DNA of 64,000 bases, from positions 1 through 64,000 of the forward strand of contig JAGCPB010000044.1 of the NCBI GenBank assembly GCA_017642425.1, written 5' to 3'. The notes below the pieces were generated by a model that saw only the letters and a list, made by a program, of their open reading frames with translations, did no database searches and was not told the DNA's origin. Below are positions 47,858-56,240 of the stretch, piece after piece (positions within the stretch are counted from its first letter, which is position 1; each line of letters opens with the position of its first letter). The position numbers were made by a program, and so were the translations under genes. This DNA comes from Bacteroidaceae bacterium (lineage in GTDB: Bacteria; Bacteroidota; Bacteroidia; Bacteroidales; Bacteroidaceae).

Positions 47858-50587
47858 TTATCTGAAATTGTTGAAGCGGTAACTGAACGAGATTACGAAC
47901 ATTGAGGTATCGCCAAACGTGCGGCTCTCATTCCAGCTTGTGCCGGACACTGATGCCGAGAACCCGTTATATGACTTGAGTATGTCCCGCCAGGTAAGGC
48001 TAAGCGTAGCCTGACGGCTCTTAAGGAAACTCCATTCGGCCGATATACTCCACAAGCACTCCGGGCGGTTGGCAGACTCCATCTCATACCCGAACGGACG
48101 GTTGTAACTGCACCGTGTAGATGCGCCCAATCCTATCGATGACTGGTATGAAAGTTCTGCACTGGCGTTGAACCGCTGGCCTCCGCTGGCCTTTTCCAGA
48201 TAATCACTCTTGCTGTGATCCATGGTATAACCCACGTCACCACGTATCATCCAGAACTGGTCAGAATATGCGCCCTCCAGACCCAAGCTGACCTGATTAT
48301 AGTCTGTGGCGCTCTTGTTGGCTGCGGCATCGGTGAACGACTGGACGTACGCCACATTATGGCGCAGTGAGTGATTAGCTGTAAAGTTTACTGAAAGGTC
48401 CTGGAACGGATATGTAAGGAACAGATACTCACTCACATTCCAACTGCCGTTTATATTCTCAGGTGATGTGATACGTGCTCCCGTCTGCCTGTCCAGTCTG
48501 GTAAGTGAGGTAATCCCGTTAATCGTAGTACCATAGCTTACGCGGGTACGCATCCAAGACTGCAGCTGGAACTCCAGGTTCACGCTGTGTGAGAAAGAGT
48601 TCTTAAGCTTGCTGTTACCTTTACGTATGTTCATGGGATCGCTGTAATCCGTCACCATGGAAAGCTGTTCCACCCCCGGCAATCCGTTGGAGCCGTTGTA
48701 ACCCAAGCCTATCTGGCTCTTTTTGAACACCTTGAAACGGAAATTTGCATTTGCCGAATAACGGATACCGGAGTAACGGATATGCTCGTCATCCTTGTCC
48801 GTCATACGGTTCAGGTTGTCTATGGTCATCAGTACCGGAGCCGCATTCACAGACAGGTTTATCCTGTATATGGAATCCGTATAGAAATAATCCAGGTCAA
48901 ATGCGTTGTTCAGGTTGCTGTTACGCTTGTCATAATAGAGCGAATCAACCATAGTAGCTGTCTCCAAATCCTTATACTCCTGTATGCTCTTGCCGTCATC
49001 GTAAGAGAAGTTGTAGCCCACACCCAGATATCCGTAATCTCCTATCTGGCGGTTCAGACTGACATTGGCGCCGTAGTTATTTGTATGCGAAGGAGTATAA
49101 ATATTGTGGTTTACCTTGCGTACGCTGTCTCCAAGCTGGGCAAAACGGCTTTCCGATATATTGGTGCTGCTGCCGTCATTATCGGACCGCCCCACCCTCA
49201 AATACAGGTTAAGGTGATATTTGTCATCTTGACCGAATGTCTTGCCCAAGCCTCCGTTCACGCTGTAATTGCTGCCGGTGCTCTCACCTGTGCTGGTCTG
49301 TACGGTTGAGCTGATCAGCCCCTCACCCTCATTGGATATGGAATCTACCAGACTGCTGCTGTTATTGCTCCAGTTTCTGGACATATCCATGTTCAGGTTA
49401 TACCAGGTCTTGTCATCAATGCGACCGTTCAGTCCCACATTGCCGTTCCAGTTGTGTCCGCCGTTGGAGCTGGTATTCTCGCTCACGGAGTTCTGCGTGA
49501 ACTCCGGCATGAACATCTTGTTGTAGTTTGCGGTCTTGTTCTCGTTGTAGTTGCTTCCGTACCCGGCCGATGCACTTACCGACACCTTCTCAAACTCCTT
49601 GCTGTAATAGAGACTGCCGTTTGAATTCTCGGTCTTGAGTTGGGTGGAGTATTCGTACGGGATAGTATTCTTGGAAAATGATCCATATATCTCCGATCCG
49701 CCCTGTTTCCACATGGAGCCGTCTACCGCGAACCTGTACTTGTCAAACTTTTCGGTAGTGCCTACCTCAACGCTTGTGAATATGGTACGGTCCATCGGCT
49801 CCTTGGTATTCATATCCATTACAAGGTGGTTGTCACTCATCACGTTAAGAGTGTCATCGGGCACCTCATAGACTTTAAGGCTCTTGAGTTTATCGGTTGG
49901 CATGTTGTTGAGCGCTATGCTCATGTCGCGCTTAAAGAAAGAGTCTCCGTTAAGGCGTATCTCCTCAATGTCACGTCCCAGATAGGTCATCTTGCCATCA
50001 GAATATTTCAGTCCCGGCAGACGGCGCACCAGATCCAGCAGAACGCTTCCGGTTGGCATCTCATAGGCATCGGCATTGAATATTATGGTATCGCCTCGCT
50101 GATACATACGCTGAAGCTCTGCCACAATCTCAACCTCTTCGGTGGTAAGCGGGTTGCTGCGCAGGACGACCGAATCCAGTTCAACAATGTATGTGTGTAT
50201 TCCGCTCTCACGCTTCATGGGCGGGTCTATGATAGAGTCAAGTGTCTGCATTCCAAGGTAGGAGATCCTTACGCGCAGACGCGTATCCTTAAGGCGGTCA
50301 CGGCGTGACATATAGGTCCAGAAACTGCCGTCCTTATCGGCCGCGGCCCCGTCAGATGATGTAGTATCACCCATGCATGTAACCAGGATATTAGCCCCCT
50401 GCAAAGGATATGGGTTCGGCTCATACTCATCCACTCCATACACCTTACCGTTCACCTCATAAACCTGCTTTACATATGTGCGCAGCATCGATTCTGTCTC
50501 GGGACTGCTCCAGTCCTGAGCCATAACACCGGATAGGGAAAATATCATTATCAGAGCCAGGACAGCTCTTCTGTAATTTATCATCAT
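47858..50587 (-). CDS. TonB-receptor-like outer-membrane beta-barrel with carboxypeptidase-like domain
   Basis: A 909-residue protein (ATG 50587; the next ATG is 3 bp later). Signal peptide ends VMAQ. Then comes a carboxypeptidase-regulatory-like module (YPLQGANILV ... SFWTYM; LRVRISYLGMQTLDS), a plug-like region (GDTIIFNADAY, LLDLVRRLPGLKYSDGKMTY, EIRLNGDSFF, LKVYEVPDD), and a large strand-rich barrel of the OMP_b-brl_3 type ending FSYRFNNF. Such Bacteroidota proteins are related to SusC/TonB receptors but lack a partner SusD here. Substrate unknown. The -7 box TACTTTTG is at 50602-50609 on the minus strand. Confidence 0.82.
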   Translation of the reverse strand: MMINYRRAVLALIMIFSLSGVMAQDWSSPETESMLRTYVKQVYEVNGKVYGVDEYEPNPYPLQGANILVTCMGDTTSSDGAAADKDGSFWTYMSRRDRLKDTRLRVRISYLGMQTLDSIIDPPMKRESGIHTYIVELDSVVLRSNPLTTEEVEIVAELQRMYQRGDTIIFNADAYEMPTGSVLLDLVRRLPGLKYSDGKMTYLGRDIEEIRLNGDSFFKRDMSIALNNMPTDKLKSLKVYEVPDDTLNVMSDNHLVMDMNTKEPMDRTIFTSVEVGTTEKFDKYRFAVDGSMWKQGGSEIYGSFSKNTIPYEYSTQLKTENSNGSLYYSKEFEKVSVSASAGYGSNYNENKTANYNKMFMPEFTQNSVSENTSSNGGHNWNGNVGLNGRIDDKTWYNLNMDMSRNWSNNSSSLVDSISNEGEGLISSTVQTSTGESTGSNYSVNGGLGKTFGQDDKYHLNLYLRVGRSDNDGSSTNISESRFAQLGDSVRKVNHNIYTPSHTNNYGANVSLNRQIGDYGYLGVGYNFSYDDGKSIQEYKDLETATMVDSLYYDKRNSNLNNAFDLDYFYTDSIYRINLSVNAAPVLMTIDNLNRMTDKDDEHIRYSGIRYSANANFRFKVFKKSQIGLGYNGSNGLPGVEQLSMVTDYSDPMNIRKGNSKLKNSFSHSVNLEFQLQSWMRTRVSYGTTINGITSLTRLDRQTGARITSPENINGSWNVSEYLFLTYPFQDLSVNFTANHSLRHNVAYVQSFTDAAANKSATDYNQVSLGLEGAYSDQFWMIRGDVGYTMDHSKSDYLEKASGGQRFNASAELSYQSSIGLGASTRCSYNRPFGYEMESANRPECLWSISAEWSFLKSRQATLSLTWRDILKSYNGFSASVSGTSWNESRTFGDTSMFVISFSYRFNNFR

Positions 50588-50601
50588 CACCAATTTTGCC
50601 G

Positions 50602-50609
50602 CAAAAGTA
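50602..50609 (-). promoter_or_regulatory. Candidate -7 box of the barrel gene
   Basis: TACTTTTG on the minus strand, 15 bp before ATG 50587. No TTTG at 19-21 bp is visible upstream. Confidence 0.4.
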
Positions 50610-50667
50610 GTAAAAACGCTCGTCCATATGTTTATAATTACAACAAAACAATTAATAAACGTAAAAA

Positions 50668-50699
50668 TGTTTGGAAGTAATTACAAGATGTAGTTTATT
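50668..50699 (+). promoter_or_regulatory. Promoter with a candidate BlaI operator in its spacer
   Basis: TTTG (50668-50671), 20 bp, then TTTATTTG (50692-50699, one mismatch to TAnnTTTG). The spacer holds TACAAGATGTA (50680-50690), the dyad TACA-N3-TGTA that BlaI/MecI repressors bind in other bacteria. It lies 30 bp before the BlaI-like ATG. Confidence 0.6.
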
Positions 50700-50728
50700 T
50701 GTATCAGAAACAAGTTGAAAAACGTCAT

Positions 50729-51091
50729 ATGAAGAAGCTTACCGATAAGGAACTGGCCGTCATGAACGTGCTTTGGGACTGCGGACCGCTCTCCATGAGA
50801 GATATCGTAGACAAGCTGCCCGCCCCCCAGCCGCACTTCAACACAGTAGCCACTTTCGTACGCCGTCTGGAACAGAGCGGCATGATAACACATAAGGAAC
50901 TTGGTATAAGGTTCTTCATTTATGAGGCTGCCGTAAGCCGCAGCAAATATGCCGAGATGATGAACAAGGAGAGCGTGAACCGGTTCTTTGGCGGATCATA
51001 CATGGATTTCATATCCTGCCTGGTAAAACAGCAGGAGATAAGCTTGGATGAGCTCAAGGAGCTTATCAGTATTGTGGAAAAAGAAAAATAG
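50729..51091 (+). CDS. BlaI/MecI-family transcriptional repressor
   Basis: A 120-residue protein from ATG 50729. It has the winged-helix domain of BlaI (KLTDKELAVMNVLWDCGPLS ... FNTVATFVRRLEQSGMITHK), followed by a helical dimerisation tail (YMDFISCLVKQQEISLDELK). In characterised systems BlaI dimers repress their own gene and the sensor gene until cleaved. A TACA-N3-TGTA dyad within the promoter fits autorepression. It starts 30 bp after the -7 box and ends 10 bp before the M56 sensor gene. Confidence 0.92.
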   Translation: MKKLTDKELAVMNVLWDCGPLSMRDIVDKLPAPQPHFNTVATFVRRLEQSGMITHKELGIRFFIYEAAVSRSKYAEMMNKESVNRFFGGSYMDFISCLVKQQEISLDELKELISIVEKEK

Positions 51092-51101
51092 TCTGTTCAC
51101 T

Positions 51102-53057
51102 ATGGGTAGTATAGTCCTTTATATAATAGAATGGGCGTTTGCCCTGTTGCTGCTGCTTACGCTGTACAAGGCGGTATTCAGCGGAACCACGTTTTACCGT
51201 TTCAACCGGTTATACCTGCTGGGAGCCACACTGCTCTCGGCCCTTCTCCCCCTTTTGCACTTTACAATATCCGATGACACATCGGTAGTAAACGAGGTTG
51301 CCATATCCGGCACAGTGTTTGCCCGCGAGCTTACCGGAATGCACAGCATTATGGGTCCGGAGATAACCGTAACTCCCGATGCGCAAGAGATAGCGCACGG
51401 TCATTCGCTCTGGGCCATAATACTTGTTTGCTCATATGCCGTGTATGTGCTGATGCTGGTCATCGGCTGGACCCGCGGCATAGTCAAGGCCCATCGTTTC
51501 CTGCGCAGCAAACCCCGCCGCCACATAAGCCGCGCCATATGGCTGGTTACGCACAACGAACAGTTCGGTCCGTTCAGCTGGATGAACTACATTGTAATAT
51601 CCGACAGAGAGAACGGTTTTGCCCGTAAGGCAAGCCTCAGGCACGAGTTCGCGCACATACGGCTCATGCACTCCGTTGACCTAATTATATTATTGGCCTG
51701 CACCATTCTCAACCCCGTGTGCTGGCTGGTACTGCAAGAGATAAAGATAGTCCACGAGTTCCAGGCCGATGACGAAGTGATCAACCGTTACGGCATAGAA
51801 GGTAAGGATTACCAGAGATTACTTATTATGCGGACTGTTGGTGCAGAGGCCTATGCGCTTGCCAGTTCCTTTAACCTTAACATTAAAAAGAGAATCATTA
51901 TGATGAACAAGAAGAAAACCCTGAGGAGACGCTTCATGTGGCTGCTCCTTTTGATTCCCCTGCTGGGGATGACATCTGTCCTGTTTGCCCGTACAGATAA
52001 CAAGGCCGACAAGACACCCACTCAAGTGAAGATTAGCGAAGGTGACATCATCACCGGAAGAGTAATTGATGCCGACGGTCCCATATTTATGGCCCGTATC
52101 TTTGAGGTAGACCTGCGCGGAAGGATTTTCGCAAGCAGCATTACCGATCCTGAAGGAAACTTTGCATTCAAATTGGTCAACCCCGACAACATGATCCTGA
52201 TCACCAAGGACGGTTATGAGGATTTCAAGGGTGTAATTGACTCAAAAGAGATTACAATAACCCTTAAGAAAGCCGATGCAGAGTCATTGCAGGTTGAGGA
52301 TAAACAGGAGGAAGCCATGGTGGTTGTTGAGGAAATGCCCGGATTCCCCGGAGGCCTGTTCGTATTGATGCAGTACCTGAACGACAACATCCAATATCCC
52401 GATAAGGCCAAGAATGACGGCGTAGAGGGTCGCGTTATAGTATCCTTCATAGTAGGCAAAGAGGGACTCATCAAGGACGCTCAGGTGGAGAAGTCTGTCG
52501 ATCCCGAACTTGACGCCGAAGCCATAAGAGTAGTATCAGGGATGCCCAGATGGACTCCCGGCAAATCACAAGGCGAGCCGGTGGAAGTAAAATACTCCAT
52601 ACCCATAAACTTCCAGCTCACACAGCCGCAGCAGGAGCAGAGTTCTCCGTTTGACGAGATCATCCCTGTTTCAAGCCCTGAAGAGATGGAAAAGGAGCAT
52701 GATACCTTTGAGATTTCGGAGAGGGATAAGAAAGTAATAGAAGACACATACGATAATGTGGAAATTATGCCCGAATTTCCAGGTGGAGTTCAGGGACTGC
52801 TCAACTACATGCGCGAAACCATAAAGTATCCCGCCCAGGCAAGACAGGACACCATTCAGGGCAGAGTACTGGTTACGTTCGTCATCAACAAGGATGGCAG
52901 TATAGTAGAGCCCGAGGTCGTAAAGTCGGCACATCCGCTGCTTGACCAAGAGGCCCTGAAAATGGTAAAGGAGATGCCCAACTGGAAACCCGGCGAACAG
53001 AACGGCAAGCCTGTCAGGGTAAAATACACCATTCCCGTCAACTTCCGCCTCAACTAA
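51102..53057 (+). CDS. BlaR1/MecR1-like M56 metallopeptidase fused to two TonB C-terminal domains
   Basis: A 651-residue membrane protein. Transmembrane helices are at about 4-22, 36-54, 103-123 and 273-292 (WLLLLIPLLGMTSVLF). The M56 zinc motif HEFAH is at 181-185. A carboxypeptidase-regulatory-like beta domain follows (about 325-385). Two TonB C-terminal-type domains are at about 410-510 (MPGFPGGLF ... PINFQL) and 560-651 (MPEFPGGVQG ... PVNFRLN). The usual penicillin-binding sensor domain of BlaR1 is absent. The start is ATG 51102. By family, it would sense a signal outside and cleave the repressor encoded upstream, but the TonB modules suggest contact with outer-membrane receptors. Confidence 0.9.
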   Translation: MGSIVLYIIEWAFALLLLLTLYKAVFSGTTFYRFNRLYLLGATLLSALLPLLHFTISDDTSVVNEVAISGTVFARELTGMHSIMGPEITVTPDAQEIAHGHSLWAIILVCSYAVYVLMLVIGWTRGIVKAHRFLRSKPRRHISRAIWLVTHNEQFGPFSWMNYIVISDRENGFARKASLRHEFAHIRLMHSVDLIILLACTILNPVCWLVLQEIKIVHEFQADDEVINRYGIEGKDYQRLLIMRTVGAEAYALASSFNLNIKKRIIMMNKKKTLRRRFMWLLLLIPLLGMTSVLFARTDNKADKTPTQVKISEGDIITGRVIDADGPIFMARIFEVDLRGRIFASSITDPEGNFAFKLVNPDNMILITKDGYEDFKGVIDSKEITITLKKADAESLQVEDKQEEAMVVVEEMPGFPGGLFVLMQYLNDNIQYPDKAKNDGVEGRVIVSFIVGKEGLIKDAQVEKSVDPELDAEAIRVVSGMPRWTPGKSQGEPVEVKYSIPINFQLTQPQQEQSSPFDEIIPVSSPEEMEKEHDTFEISERDKKVIEDTYDNVEIMPEFPGGVQGLLNYMRETIKYPAQARQDTIQGRVLVTFVINKDGSIVEPEVVKSAHPLLDQEALKMVKEMPNWKPGEQNGKPVRVKYTIPVNFRLN

Positions 53058-53094
53058 AAGGAGACATTGGGGACGGTTCTGACAAAGCCTCAAT

Positions 53095-54471
53095 ATGAAA
53101 AAGCCAGGATTATTTGCCCTTGCGCTCATAACAGCCGCAGGCGCATACGCCCAGAAAGGCGTAGAAGACGGATCCCGATACGGTCACGGACAGGACAGCA
53201 TCAGGACCCGCGAGAACATAAGCATCTACGTTGAGTATTACAAGACCAACAACTTCAAGGACGCCTATGACAACGGCTGGAAAGCAGTCTTTGATGAAGC
53301 GCCGTTGGCATCGGTCAATACATACAACTACGGAGTCAAGATACTGCGCGCGCTCTATAATGACGCCAAGGCGGCCAAGGACGAGCAGCTCATGGCCAAG
53401 TATTCCGATGAACTGTTCCAGGTCTACGAGCAGCGCCTTAAATACCTGGACCAGCTCAACGGGTTTGCCCAGAACAAGGTTACCGATTTTGAGATCTTGG
53501 GGCAGTACGGTCACGACTACATGTCGTACAACCCCAAGGTACAGATATCCAGAGCCTATGAGTTACTGCGCAAAGCCGTAGACCTGGGCAAAGGCCGCAC
53601 GCAGGATTACGTCCTTGACGACCTTATGAACGTATCGGCCCAGCGTTACAAAAACAAAAAGGACAATGAGGAGTATCGCGAGGCGCTCATGCAGGATTAT
53701 GTGGACTGCGCTACATATATTGACCAGTTCATTGCCCTCCAGACCGATGACAAAGCGGTTGAAAGGGCTCAAAAGTATAAGGAGAGAATTGACGGACTGT
53801 TCATAAACAGCGGTGCCGCCGATTGTCAGAAGCTCCAGGAGATATACGGGCCCAAGATTGAGAACAACAAGGACAACCTTGAGTATCTTAACAAGGTGGT
53901 CAAGCTCATGCAGATGTTCGAGTGCAACTCCAGTGACGCTTACCTTGCAGCTTCAGAGTATGCACACACAATCACTCCTTCGGCAAGAACCGCAAAGGCT
54001 CTGGGTGCTCTCTACTACAAGCAGCGTAATGATACCGAGAAGGCTCTTGAGTACTACAGCCAGGCCATTGAGCTTGACGATGACAAGACCAGCATAGCAG
54101 GTACATACTACCTTATGGCTTTTATCTACTTTGCCAAGGAGAACTACGACCGAAGCCGTTCATGCCTGCAGAAGTGTCTTGCAAACAACCCCGACAGAGG
54201 TGATGCATACATTCTTATGGCTCAGCTTTACTACGTCAAGCGTGACTGGTCAAACGAGCCCGCACTGAACCGTTGCGCCTACTTTGCAGTTATCGACAAG
54301 CTGGAGCAGGCCAAGAAAGTTGACCCTTCTGTAGCCGACAGGGCCAATGAACTTATCGGCCAGTACAAGAAGCAGTGCCCATCGGCCGACGACCTCTTTA
54401 TGTTCGGTTACAAGCCCGGCGACAAGATTGAAATCAAGGGCTGGATAAACGAGACCACCACTATCCGCTAA
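53095..54471 (+). CDS. Exported tetratricopeptide-repeat protein
   Basis: A 458-residue protein with signal peptide ([19 protein letters not shown]). TPR-like helices are spread through the length: [20 protein letters not shown], then [40 protein letters not shown] and [19 protein letters not shown]. It is probably a periplasmic or outer-membrane-facing scaffold; the partner is unknown. It starts 37 bp after the M56-TonB gene, so the two could be cotranscribed. A repeat of the GGGGTC family begins directly after its TAA. Confidence 0.82.
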   Translation: MKKPGLFALALITAAGAYAQKGVEDGSRYGHGQDSIRTRENISIYVEYYKTNNFKDAYDNGWKAVFDEAPLASVNTYNYGVKILRALYNDAKAAKDEQLMAKYSDELFQVYEQRLKYLDQLNGFAQNKVTDFEILGQYGHDYMSYNPKVQISRAYELLRKAVDLGKGRTQDYVLDDLMNVSAQRYKNKKDNEEYREALMQDYVDCATYIDQFIALQTDDKAVERAQKYKERIDGLFINSGAADCQKLQEIYGPKIENNKDNLEYLNKVVKLMQMFECNSSDAYLAASEYAHTITPSARTAKALGALYYKQRNDTEKALEYYSQAIELDDDKTSIAGTYYLMAFIYFAKENYDRSRSCLQKCLANNPDRGDAYILMAQLYYVKRDWSNEPALNRCAYFAVIDKLEQAKKVDPSVADRANELIGQYKKQCPSADDLFMFGYKPGDKIEIKGWINETTTIR

Positions 54472-54557
54472 AAAATAGTACAATTGGGGTCAGACCCCTT
54501 TTGTATCATTTTCGAAAAATAGTACAAAAGGGGTCTGACCCCAATTGTATCATTTTT
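54471..54557. repeat. GGGGTC-type palindromes, tandem copies B and C
   Basis: Copy B (54471-54512) and copy C (54515-54557) are joined by CG. In B the centre reads CAATTGGGGTCAGACCCC then TTTTG. In C the centre is exactly its reverse complement, while the outer arms (AATAGTAC left, GTATCATTTT right) keep the same orientation. Together they form an 86-base imperfect palindrome. They end next to the -7 box of pfkA. Confidence 0.85.
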
Positions 54558-54565
54558 TATCTTTG
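54558..54565 (+). promoter_or_regulatory. Candidate -7 box of pfkA abutting the repeat
   Basis: TATCTTTG immediately after repeat copy C. A TCTG in the repeat core (54534-54537) lies 20 bp upstream, at the -33 position. The pfkA ATG follows 16 bp after the box. Confidence 0.5.
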
Positions 54566-54581
54566 CAGAAAGTTTGGAGTT

Positions 54582-55556
54582 ATGGGAAGGATTAAGAGCA
54601 TAGGTATTTTGACATCGGGCGGTGATGCACCGGGCATGAACGCCGCCATCCGCGCGGTCACCCGTTCGGCAATATATGCAGGCTGGAAAGTCTACGGAAT
54701 CTATCGCGGCTGGGAGGGCCTGATAGACGGTGAGGTGAAGGAGTTTACCACTGAGAGTGTATCGGGAATAATATTTGAGGGCGGAACCATTCTGCGTACA
54801 GCACGCAGCAAGAGATTCCTGACTGTCGAGGGCCGCGCCCAGGCGTATGAAACCATAAAGAAGTTCGGGATTGACGCCCTCATTGTGATAGGCGGAAACG
54901 GATCGCTGTCAGGGGCGCAGGAGCTTTCGGCCGAATATGACATTCCGGTAATAGGCCTGCCGGGTACTATAGACAATGACCTGTACGGGACCGACAACAC
55001 CATAGGTTACGATACCGCCCTGAACACAATTGTTGAATGTGTTGATAAGATTCACGATACCGCAAACTCGCACAACCGCATATTCTTTATTGAGGTGATG
55101 GGGCGCGATGCCGGATTCCTGGCCATGAACAGCGCCATAGCCGCCGGAGCCGAGGCCGCCATCATACCCGAGAAGTTTACTGATATCGACCAGCTGGCTG
55201 CCTACATTGAGCGCGGCATCCGCAAGTCCAAGCGCAGCTCGATAGTGATTGTATCGGAGGCCGATGGAGGTGCCATGCACTATGCCGAGCGTATGCACAA
55301 CGAATATCCGCAGTTTGATGTGCGCGTATCGATACTGGGTTACGTGCAACGCGGAGGCCGCCCCAGCGCTCTGGACCGCATCCTGGCCAGCCGAATGGGC
55401 GTAGCCGCCATCGAAGCCCTTAAAGAGGGTCAGCGCAACATCATGATAGGCGTGGTCAACGACAAGATGGTGAACATTCCCATTGCCCAGGCCGTAAAGA
55501 AAGACAAGCCCATAGGCGAAGAGCTCATAAACGTGCTCGCAGTACTGTCAACCTGA
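54582..55556 (+). CDS. pfkA: 6-phosphofructokinase (ATP type), variant active-site loop
   Basis: A 324-residue enzyme from ATG 54582. [18 protein letters not shown] (8-25) is the ATP loop. [10 protein letters not shown] (125-134) holds the catalytic base Asp131. [14 protein letters not shown] is the F6P motif, and the C-terminal [16 protein letters not shown] site is present. The GGDGS loop, whose Asp contacts Mg-ATP in the E. coli enzyme, reads GGNGS (104-108) here. The residue after it is Gly, as in ATP-dependent enzymes. It catalyses fructose 6-phosphate to fructose 1,6-bisphosphate in glycolysis. A repeat lies immediately upstream, and a LolA-like gene starts 10 bp downstream. Confidence 0.92.
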   Translation: MGRIKSIGILTSGGDAPGMNAAIRAVTRSAIYAGWKVYGIYRGWEGLIDGEVKEFTTESVSGIIFEGGTILRTARSKRFLTVEGRAQAYETIKKFGIDALIVIGGNGSLSGAQELSAEYDIPVIGLPGTIDNDLYGTDNTIGYDTALNTIVECVDKIHDTANSHNRIFFIEVMGRDAGFLAMNSAIAAGAEAAIIPEKFTDIDQLAAYIERGIRKSKRSSIVIVSEADGGAMHYAERMHNEYPQFDVRVSILGYVQRGGRPSALDRILASRMGVAAIEALKEGQRNIMIGVVNDKMVNIPIAQAVKKDKPIGEELINVLAVLST

Positions 55557-55566
55557 TTACAATAAT

Positions 55567-56205
55567 ATGAAAAAGATCCTTTGTTTAGTATCCGCCCTTG
55601 TATGGGCAATGTCGGCCTTCTCTCAGACAGGCCAGGAGATTGTCAACCGAATGAACCGAATGATTTCGGACCGTAAATCACAGGGTATCTGTGTGTCCGT
55701 TGATGTCAAGATACCCGTAGTGGGCACAATAACTACCAAGACCTATTCATTGGGTAAAAAGAGTCGCCTGGAAATAGAGTCATCAAAAATAAACACAATT
55801 ACCTTTATTGATGACACACTCCAGTGGACATATATACCCGGCAACACTGACGTGGTCTTGACAAATATCCAAATCGGCAACGCCAATGCTTCCGATAATC
55901 CCGGAATGGATGTAGGGATGTTTGATGACATACCGGAAGGCTATGACATAAGCGTCAAGAGCCAGAACGCCGTCAAATGGGAGCTGCTTTGCAAGAGAAA
56001 GAAATCCAACAAGGACGATGATTCTCCCAAGACCATTACTCTGGAGGTCAGGAAAGGCACTTTTGAGCCCATAAGCATGAGCACCAAGATGATGGGCATA
56101 AACTGCACCATGCATCACTTTATCTTTGGCGTGACCGAAAACAAGGTTACCTTCAATCCCGATGATTTTCCTGGCGTAAATATTGTCGACCAAAGACAAA
56201 AATGA
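55567..56205 (+). CDS. LolA-like outer-membrane lipoprotein carrier family protein
   Basis: A 212-residue protein with signal peptide (MKKILCLVSALVWAMSAFS). The mature chain resembles the LolA/LolB half-barrel: TGQEIVNRMNRMISDRKSQG, then strands around SRLEIESSKINTITFIDDTL and ITLEVRKGTFEPISMS. The classical C-terminal hook is not clear. In family members this fold carries lipoproteins or lipids across the periplasm. It starts 10 bp after pfkA. Its TGA (56203-56205) is part of palindrome copy D. Confidence 0.75.
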   Translation: MKKILCLVSALVWAMSAFSQTGQEIVNRMNRMISDRKSQGICVSVDVKIPVVGTITTKTYSLGKKSRLEIESSKINTITFIDDTLQWTYIPGNTDVVLTNIQIGNANASDNPGMDVGMFDDIPEGYDISVKSQNAVKWELLCKRKKSNKDDDSPKTITLEVRKGTFEPISMSTKMMGINCTMHHFIFGVTENKVTFNPDDFPGVNIVDQRQK

Positions 56206-56240
56206 CACAAAAGGGGTCAGACCCCAATTGTATCATTTTT
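56198..56240. repeat. GGGGTC-type palindrome, copy D
   Basis: AAAAATGACACAAAA-GGGGTC-A-GACCCC-AATTGTATCATTTTT. It fills the gap between two convergent genes. The TGA in its left arm ends the LolA-like gene, and the TGA in its right arm (minus strand) ends the TIGR02452 gene. Confidence 0.85.
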
